From Palsa-504 sp963834685 (GTDB lineage Bacteria > Actinomycetota > Actinomycetes > Streptosporangiales > Streptosporangiaceae), in the NCBI GenBank assembly GCA_963834685.1, contig CAWICW010000009.1:62001-126000 (forward strand): DNA of 64,000 nt. The letters are read 5' to 3'. The translations under genes were made by a program, and so were the position numbers. Below are positions 57,476-64,000 of this stretch, one piece after another. Every line of letters begins with the position of its first letter. Positions within the stretch are counted from its first letter, which is position 1. The notes beneath the pieces are model-generated. The model was not told the origin of the DNA, ran no database searches, and saw nothing but the letters and a program-made list of their open reading frames with translations.

Positions 57476-58423
57476 TCAGACCTGCAGGCCGGTCACGAAC
57501 AGCGCCAGCCAGGTCAGCTCGCAGGTCAGCATCAGACCGGTGCGGGTGAGCAGGTCCTCCACCGGCGCGGTGGTGTGCCGGGCGGTCAGCATGGCGAACC
57601 GGACCAGGGCGGCGGCGAGCGGGATGGCACTGAGGAGGTGCCAGGCCCTCGCGTCGGTATGTTCCCCGGCGGCCCAGGCCACGTAGGCCGCGATCATGGC
57701 GGCACCGATGATCCACTGGGCGGCCAGCAGCGCCCACGGCCGGTACCAGCGCAGCGCCGGGCGGTGCCGGATCGCGGCGGGGCCGAGCCCGGCGAGTTCG
57801 GTGTACCGCTTGGCGATCGCCACGCCGAACGCGCCCAGGCTGCACACCAGCAGGAACCAGCCCGACGGCGGCACGTGCGTGGCCGCCGCGCCGCCGAGCA
57901 CGCGGAGCAGGAAGCCGGACGCCACGAAGATCAGCTCGATCACCGGGATGTGCTTGAGCACGAACGAGTACAGGAACGACAGGCCCAGGTAGGCGCCGAC
58001 CGCCACGGTGAGCAGCGGGACCGAGACGGCCAGGCCCGCGCTCAGGCCGGCCGCGGCGCAGAGCGCGCCGATGACGAGCGCGTGCGACTTCGGCAGGTCG
58101 CCGGCCGCGACCGGACGGTACCGCTTGCGCGGATGACGGCGGTCGCGCTCGGCGTCGACGACGTCGTTGATGAAATAAACCGCGACCGAGGCGAAGCAGA
58201 AGGCGGCCGCGGCGACCAGGGCATAGACCGCCCCGTGGGACCGACCCCAGGTCGCGCCCGCCAGCGGGGCCGCGAACACCAGCAGGTTCTTCGGCCACTG
58301 GCGGGGCCGGGCCGTGCGCAGCACCGAGACGAGCCAGCCCGGCCGGCGGGCGTGCCGCGGCAGGGCCGTCCTCGCGCCGCCCGGCTCAGCCGTCTCCTCG
58401 GTGGCGCTCGCCTCGGCGGTCAC
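57476..58423 (-). CDS. Decaprenyl-phosphate phosphoribosyltransferase (UbiA family)
   Basis: 315 residues with about eight or nine membrane helices. ARPRQWPKNLLVFAAPLAG and the polar loop NDVVDAERDRRHPRKRYRPV (NDxxDxxxD) are the signature of DPPR synthases, and RYTELAGLG forms the second loop. It transfers 5-phosphoribosyl from PRPP to decaprenyl phosphate, the first committed step to arabinan donors. GTG 58423 overlaps the stop of the phosphodiester glycosidase gene. About 35 N-terminal residues are polar and disordered. Confidence 0.88.
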   Translation of the reverse strand: MTAEASATEETAEPGGARTALPRHARRPGWLVSVLRTARPRQWPKNLLVFAAPLAGATWGRSHGAVYALVAAAAFCFASVAVYFINDVVDAERDRRHPRKRYRPVAAGDLPKSHALVIGALCAAAGLSAGLAVSVPLLTVAVGAYLGLSFLYSFVLKHIPVIELIFVASGFLLRVLGGAAATHVPPSGWFLLVCSLGAFGVAIAKRYTELAGLGPAAIRHRPALRWYRPWALLAAQWIIGAAMIAAYVAWAAGEHTDARAWHLLSAIPLAAALVRFAMLTARHTTAPVEDLLTRTGLMLTCELTWLALFVTGLQV

Positions 58424-59859
58424 CGGGCGTAGACCGCGGTGAAGTCGCGGCTGTAGACCGAGTAGTACCGATACGCGGTCTGCTGCTGCGTGGGCAGCAG
58501 GTTCACCGGCGTCGGGTCCGAGGGGTGGCCGTCGGTCTTGTAGTACTCGAAGGACATCCAGAACGGGTTGATGTCCAGCTGCAAGGCCTCGACCGCGCCG
58601 GCCCGCTGCAGCAGGCCCGCGAGTTCCTGGACGTTGAGCGCCGGGCCGTAGACGAAGATGACCCGGCCGTCCCTGGTGATGCCCAGGCCCGAACGCCAGA
58701 CGTAGTAACCGCCGCCCAGGGTGGCGCCCCAGCTGCCCAGGACGTCCTGGTTCACGCTGGCCGGCACCCGGCCGTGATCGACGATCAGCCGCAGGTTCTG
58801 GCGGACGCCGACGACGTCCGAGGTCATCCGCACCTCGCTGCCCCAGGTGCCGATCTTGATCGTGCCGTTGCGGTAGTAGACCACCGAGGCCGCCCCGTTG
58901 GTCAGGGTCCCGGCCGTGTCGCCGTGGAGGTAGAAGCCGCCCCCGGACGTGTTTATCTTGAACCCGCCGTTGAACGTCGCGACCAGGCCGGTGCGGGTGC
59001 CGGGCGGGATCCACGGCTCGGCCTTCCAGTTGCCCGGTCCCGGATCTTCGGCGCCGGGGTGCAGCTGGAAGCTGACCAGCCGCTGGTCCATCGAGACGAT
59101 CCCGGCCACGTACGAGGTATACACGGGGGACGGGCGCAGGAAGGTGCCGAACATGGCCGGCTCGCCCTTGACCGTCTTGAGCACGCGCCACTGGCCCTCG
59201 CCCGGCAGCGGCGCGCCGGCCGGCGAGCTCAGCCGCTTCGGGATGATCGGCTGGAACCCGCGGACGTGCTTGTACTTGGTCGGCGCGGTCTTGGGCACCG
59301 CGAGGGAGAAGGAGGGCTTGCCGCCGACCTGGGGCGGCTGGTAGGTCAACCACTCGCCGAACGTCACCACCGGGCCCAGGTAGTGATCCCGGGCCCATTC
59401 GGACAGCTTGGAGGACAGCGACCCGCCGCCGGGCGCGGCGATCGCCTGGCCGACGGAGAACGCGAGCCAGCAGCAGAACACCGCGACCAGGGCCAGGACG
59501 ACCCGCACCGTGGGCCGCCGCAGCAGCCTGCGGACCCGGCCGCGTTTCCCGCCCCGGCGCCGGCCGCCCAGACGGCGCCGGCCAGGCCCGCCGTCGCCGT
59601 CGCCGGGCGGCAGGTCCTCGGCGGACTCGTACGCCTCCGGCTGGTAATAAGGGCCCTGACCGTAGGGCTGGGTGGCTGGTTCGTACGGAGCCTGCCCGTA
59701 GGGCTGGGTCGGTGGCTCGTAGGAGGACGGATCGGGCCCGTACGGTGTGGGGTCACGCCGCAGCGGCGCGGTATCAGGCTCGGACGGCGAGGGGTGCGGT
59801 CCGGGCGGTACAGCGTCCTGCTGGCTGGCTCGGCGCGACGCCGGTCGTAGCACTCGCAT
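58420..59859 (-). CDS. Phosphodiester glycosidase (NAGPA-domain) membrane protein
   Basis: 479 residues. The N-terminal 75 residues are a Pro/Tyr/Gln-rich tail with the repeat TQPYGQ; then a very basic stretch and one membrane segment (VRVVLALVAVFCCWLAFSVG, about 117-137). The outer domain carries the phosphodiester-glycosidase fold: VATFNGGFKINTSGGGFYLH, LRLIVDHGRVP, GGGYYVWRSGLGITRDGRVI and EALQLDINPFWMSFEYY. Presumed to act on envelope glycans. ATG 59859 has GAGGAGGT directly against it; GTG 59853 at a 6-base spacing may be the real start. It heads the DPPR synthase/DprE2 operon. Confidence 0.85.
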   Translation of the reverse strand: MRVLRPASRRASQQDAVPPGPHPSPSEPDTAPLRRDPTPYGPDPSSYEPPTQPYGQAPYEPATQPYGQGPYYQPEAYESAEDLPPGDGDGGPGRRRLGGRRRGGKRGRVRRLLRRPTVRVVLALVAVFCCWLAFSVGQAIAAPGGGSLSSKLSEWARDHYLGPVVTFGEWLTYQPPQVGGKPSFSLAVPKTAPTKYKHVRGFQPIIPKRLSSPAGAPLPGEGQWRVLKTVKGEPAMFGTFLRPSPVYTSYVAGIVSMDQRLVSFQLHPGAEDPGPGNWKAEPWIPPGTRTGLVATFNGGFKINTSGGGFYLHGDTAGTLTNGAASVVYYRNGTIKIGTWGSEVRMTSDVVGVRQNLRLIVDHGRVPASVNQDVLGSWGATLGGGYYVWRSGLGITRDGRVIFVYGPALNVQELAGLLQRAGAVEALQLDINPFWMSFEYYKTDGHPSDPTPVNLLPTQQQTAYRYYSVYSRDFTAVYAR

Positions 59860-60083
59860 ACCTCCTCGTGATCCCTGCGAAGCCGTCGCACACGGTCTAC
59901 CGGGTCAACATGAAGGATTCGTGACAGCGCCCCGGACGGACGAAATACCCTGGCCAGGCCCGTCCGGCCAGCAGCTGGCTGGCCCGTGCCGACGTCGCGG
60001 CCCGGCGTGACGGAATATGCCTGTTCTCGTTCGCAGGCACGGCGAAACCCGCCGTTATCGGCGTAATCCGGCCTCGGACAGGC

Positions 60084-61091
60084 CTACCAGCGGCCCCACG
60101 GGAGCAGGGCGGTGACCGCGACCGCGGCGAACAGCAGCGTCAGGTACGCGATGGACAGGTGGAACAGCCGCATCGGCGCCGCTGAGGGGGCGCTTCCGGC
60201 CGCCCTTTGGGTGGTGCTTTCGGCGGCGCTTTCCGGGCCCTGGGCGGCGCGGACCCGGGCGTTCAGCCCGTGCGCCTCGACCAGGAACCAGGCCCCCAGC
60301 GCGGCGGCCAGGACGCCGTAGATCCAGCCGGCGAACGGGATCAGGGCCAAGGTGGCCGCCACCATGGCGTAGGAGTACCACAAGATCTTGCGGGCGACTG
60401 CGGCGGGCGACGCCACCACCGGCAGCATCGGCACGTTCGCGGCCTCGTAGTCCTTGCGGAACTTCATGGCCAGCGCCCAGAAGTGCGGCGGGGTCCACAA
60501 GAAGATGACCGCGAACAGCACCACGGCGGCCAGGCTGACCGTGCCGGTGACCGCGGCCCAGCCGACCAGCACCGGGAAGCACCCCGCGGCGCCGCCGATC
60601 ACGATGTTGGACGGGCTGCGCCGCTTGAGCAGCAGCGTGTAGACGAAGATGTAGAACAAGATGGCCGCGTCGGCCAGCGAGGCCGCGAGCCAGTTGGCCA
60701 TCAGCCCCAGGAGCAGCGTGGCGCCCGCCCCCAGGGCGATCCCCCAGGCCAGCGCCTCCCAGGGCTTGATCGCGCCCTGCCCTTTGACAACCAGGGGGCG
60801 GCGCGAGGTGCGCTTCATCATCGCGTCGATGTCGCGGTCGATGTAGCAGTTGATCGTGTTGGCGCTGCCCGCGGCCAGCGTGCCGCCGATCAGCGTGACC
60901 AGGACGAGCCGCAGCGAGGGCAGGCCGCGCTGGGCCAGCAGCATGGTCGGGACGGTGGTGACCAGGAGCAGTTCGATGATGCGCGGCTTGGTCAGCGCGA
61001 CCAGTCCGCGGGCTATCGCGCCCGCGGGACGGCGGCCACCGGACGGAGTCCCGCGCTGGTCGAGCTGGGGAAGTGCGGCGGCAGAGGTCAC
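60084..61091 (-). CDS. ctaB: Protoheme IX farnesyltransferase (haem O synthase)
   Basis: 335 residues, UbiA family. Landmarks: VALTKPRIIELLLVTTVPTM, NTINCYIDRDIDAMMKRTSR (NxxxDxxxD with the following MxRTxxRP), FLWTPPHFWALAMKFRKDYE and GWIYGVLAAALGAWFL. About nine membrane helices. It makes haem O for the aa3-type oxidase encoded just upstream. GTG 61091 overlaps the stop of the small membrane protein (GTGA). A soluble insertion of about 25 polar residues sits before the last helix. Confidence 0.95.
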   Translation of the reverse strand: MTSAAALPQLDQRGTPSGGRRPAGAIARGLVALTKPRIIELLLVTTVPTMLLAQRGLPSLRLVLVTLIGGTLAAGSANTINCYIDRDIDAMMKRTSRRPLVVKGQGAIKPWEALAWGIALGAGATLLLGLMANWLAASLADAAILFYIFVYTLLLKRRSPSNIVIGGAAGCFPVLVGWAAVTGTVSLAAVVLFAVIFLWTPPHFWALAMKFRKDYEAANVPMLPVVASPAAVARKILWYSYAMVAATLALIPFAGWIYGVLAAALGAWFLVEAHGLNARVRAAQGPESAAESTTQRAAGSAPSAAPMRLFHLSIAYLTLLFAAVAVTALLPWGRW

Positions 61092-61387
61092 TCCGCACCC
61101 TCGGTCTGAGCCGCCTCGCCCGCGGTCGTCTGCTCCGGATCGGCGGCGCTAGCTTGCACCGGCTCGGCGCCGGCCGTGGCCCGCGCCTCGGCGGCGGCCA
61201 TGGGCTTCCCGGGCACCGGCGTGTAGGACACCGGCCGCTCCAGCCCCGGGGCAGGGTGACCGGGGACGAACTCCGGCTTGGTGTACAGGACGTACAGCGC
61301 GCCCGCCACCACGATGAACAAGAGCATCGGGAAGGCGAAGCTCAGTATCGATCCGCCGAAGGTCCACGCGCTGACGTTGGAATTCAC
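61088..61387 (-). CDS. Small membrane protein of the oxidase cluster
   Basis: 99 residues: a short N-terminus, one membrane helix (ILSFAFPMLLFIVVAGALYV, about 14-33), the motif LYTKPEFVPGHP, and a 55-residue acidic, Ala/Glu/Thr-rich tail. It lies between ctaE and ctaB in a coupled operon, where other actinobacteria carry ctaF or other small subunits, but the sequence does not look like the two-helix CtaF. I take it as a small accessory subunit or assembly factor. Confidence 0.75.
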   Translation of the reverse strand: MNSNVSAWTFGGSILSFAFPMLLFIVVAGALYVLYTKPEFVPGHPAPGLERPVSYTPVPGKPMAAAEARATAGAEPVQASAADPEQTTAGEAAQTEGAE

Positions 61388-61417
61388 TCCAGGTCCCCTC
61401 TCCCTCTCATGCCGCCA

Positions 61418-62089
61418 CTACAGAGCGTAGAACAGGAACCAGAACAGCAGGGCCATCAGGGCCATGTAGTTCCAGGTGGTCGAGAAGGCGCTCAGCGAGG
61501 CCTGGAACCGTTGCACGCTGCGGGTCTCAGTGTACGTGGGGGGCTGTTCCACGAACGACACGGCCGAGATGAACCGGGACCGGGCCAGCAGGATCTCCAG
61601 CCAGATCAGCACGGCCAGCTGGACCACGAGGAACACCGAGTAGAAGCCGGTGAAGACGCTGGCGAAACCGGAACTGCCCGGCTTGAACGGCAGGTCGATG
61701 AGCTGGTAGATCTGGAACGAGACCGCCGCCAGCCCGAGGCCCAGGGCGATCAGCCCGTTGATCTGCCAGGCGCGCTTGTGCCCGGCCTTGATCCGCTGCA
61801 GACCGAAGTACTGCACCCCGGCCGACACCTCGGCCAGGAGCATGATCGTGGTGCCTATCCACAGCGACGGGTGGATGAAGCCGTACCCCTGCCACCGGCC
61901 CGCCGAGTTGAGGGACCGCAGGTAGAAGTAGGCGAACAGGAACGCGCCGAACAGGAACGTCAGCCCGCCGATGGCCAGCCGCGAGCCGGTCCAGGTCGCG
62001 TTCAGCGCGGACTCGTGGTAGAAGCCCTCGTCCTCGGCCTGGACCGCGGCTTCCTGCGCCGATGGTGCGGTCATGTCCGCCATCGTCAT
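61418..62089 (-). CDS. ctaE: Cytochrome c oxidase subunit III
   Basis: 223 residues with five membrane helices, the short actinobacterial form. Helix landmarks: RLAIGGLTFLFGAFLFAYFY, HPSLWIGTTIMLLAEVSAGV, NGLIALGLGLAAVSFQIYQL, ASVFTGFYSVFLVVQLAVLI and WNYMALMALLFWFLFYAL. There is no HELHH-type motif in the usual place, as the sequence is divergent. Its ATG overlaps the stop of ctaD (ATGA). Confidence 0.9.
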   Translation of the reverse strand: MTMADMTAPSAQEAAVQAEDEGFYHESALNATWTGSRLAIGGLTFLFGAFLFAYFYLRSLNSAGRWQGYGFIHPSLWIGTTIMLLAEVSAGVQYFGLQRIKAGHKRAWQINGLIALGLGLAAVSFQIYQLIDLPFKPGSSGFASVFTGFYSVFLVVQLAVLIWLEILLARSRFISAVSFVEQPPTYTETRSVQRFQASLSAFSTTWNYMALMALLFWFLFYAL

Positions 62090-64000
62090 GCCTCCCCTGC
62101 GCCGGCCGGCGCGTACGCGGAGCCGATCACGCCGGGCGGCGGGTTCAGGTCGGCCACGGGCAGCGCGTCCTTGACCCCGTAGTCATAGGGACTGGCCAGG
62201 ATCACCGGTACCCGCCTGAAGTTCTCCGGCGGCGGCGGTGTCGACAGCTGCCATTCCAGGCTGCGGGACCGCCACGGGTTCCCCACCTCCGGTTCTCGCC
62301 AGAACAGCATGGACATGACGAAGTTGATCAGGAAGATGAGTATCGAGCCGCCCAGCAAGAACGAGGAGATCGAGACCCAGTCGTTGAGCGTCTCCAGGTT
62401 GCGCGCGTACTCGAACACCCGGCGGGGCATGCCCATCAGGCCGAGCGCGAACAACGGCAGGAACGTCGAGTTGAAGAAGATGAACATGGTCCAGAAATGG
62501 ATCTTGCCCAGCGTCTCGTTCAGCTTGATCCCGGTCATCTTCGGCAGCCAGTAGTAGATGCCGGAGAAGAACGCGAAGATCAGCCCGCCCATGATCGTGT
62601 AGTGGAAGTGGGCCATGACGAAGAACGAGCCGTGTTCGGTCGTGTCGGCGGGCACGTCCGACAGGAACACGCCGCTGAGGCCGCCGATCAGGAAGTTGAA
62701 GTAGAACGCCAGGGCAAACAGCATCGGGATGGAGAACCGGATCCTGGCTTTCCAGAAGGTGCCCATGCCGACCAGGTAGATGAATCCGGTCGGGATCGAG
62801 ATCAGCTCGGTGGTGAGCATGAACAGCGGCCGCATGTCGGGGTTGATCCCGCTGTCGAACAGGTGGTGCTGCCAGACGAAGAAGGACAGGATGCCGACGC
62901 CGATCATGCCGGCCGCGGCGACCTTGTAGCCGAACAGCGGTTTGCGGCAGAACACCGAGACCACTTCGGAGATGACGCCGAAGCCGGGCAGGGCCAGGAT
63001 GTATACCTCCGGATGGCCGAAGAACCAGAACAGGTCCTCGTACAGGTAGCTGCTGCCGCCGAGCTGGTTGGTGAAGAACGCGGTCTGGAAGGTCCGGTCG
63101 GTCAGGCCCATGTAGCACGCCCCGACCAGCACCGGGACCGCCAGCACCTGCAGGAACGCCACGGTGAACATGGACCAGACGAACATCGGGAGCCTGCTCC
63201 AGCGCATGCCCGGCGCCCGGTAGTTGATGATCGTGACGATCATGTTGAAGCCGGCCAGGATCATCGAGATGCCCATCAGGCCGAACGCGAAGAAGTAGGC
63301 GTCCATGCCCGATGTGGCCTGGGTGGCCAGCGGCTCGTATCCGGTCCAGCCGGTGGGGAACCCGCCGAACAGCACGGCGGACAGCAGGATGACGTACGCG
63401 GCCGGGGTGAGCCAGAAGCCGAGCGCCTCAAGCCGGGGGAACGCGACCCGCTTGGACCCGATCAGCAGCGGGCCGAAGTACTGGCCGAACGGCCCGAGGA
63501 TGACCGACGACATCATCATCATCATCATCGTGCCGTGCTCGCCGACCACCATCAGGTACTGCTCGGGGCCGATGAGGTGGTACGACGGCGAGAGCAGCTC
63601 GCTCCTGATGGCCATGGCGAACAGGCCGCCGGTCAGGAAGTAGGCGATCATGCCGTACAGGTACTGGATGCCCACGACCTTGTGGTCCAGCGTGTACCGG
63701 AAGTACTTGCCCAGGCCGGGGTCCTCCTTGCCGATCAGCCGGGGCTCCTCGGGCAGCGGCCGGCCGAGCATGAGGCCGAACAGGTCGTTGAACACGCCCA
63801 GGCCGGCCACCCAGCCGATTACGGCGAAGGCGTAGCCGAGCACGATCGCCACGTCGTTGGCGTCGGACAGCGAGCTGCGGGCGTAATCCCCGCCCAGGAA
63901 GTTGCCGAGCCAGTGACCGAAGAAGTAGCCGATCACGGCCCCGATCAGGCCGGTGTGGACACCCGGGCGCAGCCACCACGGCCGCCCGGCTACGACCTCC
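62086..64000 (-). CDS. ctaD: Cytochrome c oxidase subunit I (partial, 5' end outside)
   Basis: At least 638 codons, cut by the window edge. Haem-copper oxidase landmarks: low-spin haem ligand in GEHGTM, CuB His with cross-linked Tyr in FFGHPEVYI, the HH pair in WQHHLF, and the haem ligands in MAHFHYTIMGG. This is the catalytic O2-reducing, proton-pumping subunit. Six Met codons in a row follow GEHGT. Unlike standard ctaD, extra sequence comes before the core: EVVAGRPWWLRPGVHTGLIG, then YFFGHWLGNFLGGDYARSSL and two additional hydrophobic segments. The frame is open to the edge, so the gene continues to the right. Confidence 0.93.
   Translation of the reverse strand, partial: EVVAGRPWWLRPGVHTGLIGAVIGYFFGHWLGNFLGGDYARSSLSDANDVAIVLGYAFAVIGWVAGLGVFNDLFGLMLGRPLPEEPRLIGKEDPGLGKYFRYTLDHKVVGIQYLYGMIAYFLTGGLFAMAIRSELLSPSYHLIGPEQYLMVVGEHGTMMMMMMSSVILGPFGQYFGPLLIGSKRVAFPRLEALGFWLTPAAYVILLSAVLFGGFPTGWTGYEPLATQATSGMDAYFFAFGLMGISMILAGFNMIVTIINYRAPGMRWSRLPMFVWSMFTVAFLQVLAVPVLVGACYMGLTDRTFQTAFFTNQLGGSSYLYEDLFWFFGHPEVYILALPGFGVISEVVSVFCRKPLFGYKVAAAGMIGVGILSFFVWQHHLFDSGINPDMRPLFMLTTELISIPTGFIYLVGMGTFWKARIRFSIPMLFALAFYFNFLIGGLSGVFLSDVPADTTEHGSFFVMAHFHYTIMGGLIFAFFSGIYYWLPKMTGIKLNETLGKIHFWTMFIFFNSTFLPLFALGLMGMPRRVFEYARNLETLNDWVSISSFLLGGSILIFLINFVMSMLFWREPEVGNPWRSRSLEWQLSTPPPPENFRRVPVILASPYDYGVKDALPVADLNPPPGVIGSAYAPAGAGEA

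Noticed and set aside
1..64000. tRNA, rRNA, CRISPR arrays, insertion sequences, integrases
   Set aside because: No convincing example was found by eye; the HNH gene is the only element of mobile-DNA type, and no transposase or att repeat was seen. A tRNA scan would be the decisive check.

Overview
The window is a 64 kb piece of a high-GC actinobacterial chromosome. Third codon positions are almost all G or C, genes are packed with 4-base start/stop overlaps, and several genes appear leaderless (a TANNNT -10 box 6-8 bases before the start codon). Family content fits Actinomycetota: an aa3-type oxidase cluster, DUF3052, DUF222-HNH, an alditol oxidase of Streptomyces AldO type, and a decaprenyl-phosphoribose/DprE2 pair. 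A Streptosporangiales-like host is a guess; no rRNA or tRNA gene was seen to settle it.

Layout. 1-2878: btuFCD-type transporter operon behind a cobalamin riboswitch. 2879-7561: HtrA-like protease, a small unknown protein, an S53 peptidase and an MreB-like gene. 7525-11442: PadR regulator plus FtsX-type ABC exporter. 11603-17884: DUF3052, a secreted unknown, an MFS transporter with a damaged 5' end, a FUSC-type membrane protein whose frame runs antisense into the next gene, an LLM-class oxidoreductase, DUF1349 and a methyltransferase. 18107-22933: accessory segment with a truncated LLM gene, a membrane-anchored NACHT NTPase and 1.2 kb of gene-poor DNA. 22934-29000: alditol oxidase, a secreted repeat protein and a purM/M20/nudC operon. 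29099-33755: pirin, then a five-gene redox operon (Ser-rich anchor, ApbE, ferric-reductase-like membrane protein, NuoF-like flavoprotein, ferredoxin). 33894-39900: peptide deformylase and a divergent regulator sharing paired palindromes, a DUF222-HNH protein, a class 3 lipase, a serine hydrolase, a 58-residue protein and an AraC-type remnant. 40002-47851: TraR/DksA protein, a second FtsX exporter, a NarL-type two-component system, an acyl-CoA synthetase and DUF952. 47859-49056: nickel/cobalt permease with a palindromic operator in its promoter. 49105-56671: LolA-like protein/ABC transporter, then two convergent OmpR-type two-component systems around a broken hydrolase. 56710-59859: DprE2, DPPR synthase and a phosphodiester glycosidase. 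60084-64000: ctaB, a small membrane protein, ctaE and ctaD (cut by the window edge).

How the parts may work together. The cobalamin riboswitch/BtuFCD set and the separately controlled cobalt/nickel permease are two metal-cofactor acquisition points. The redox operon looks like a flavinylation-supported electron path from ferredoxin or NAD(P)H to the membrane, but the usual FMN-binding acceptor domain is absent from the visible anchor protein. The NACHT gene is the best accessory (possibly defence) candidate: it sits at a rearrangement junction and appears to take its last residues from the truncated neighbour. DPPR synthase and DprE2 imply decaprenyl-phospho-arabinose synthesis, and they lie just upstream of a two-component system.
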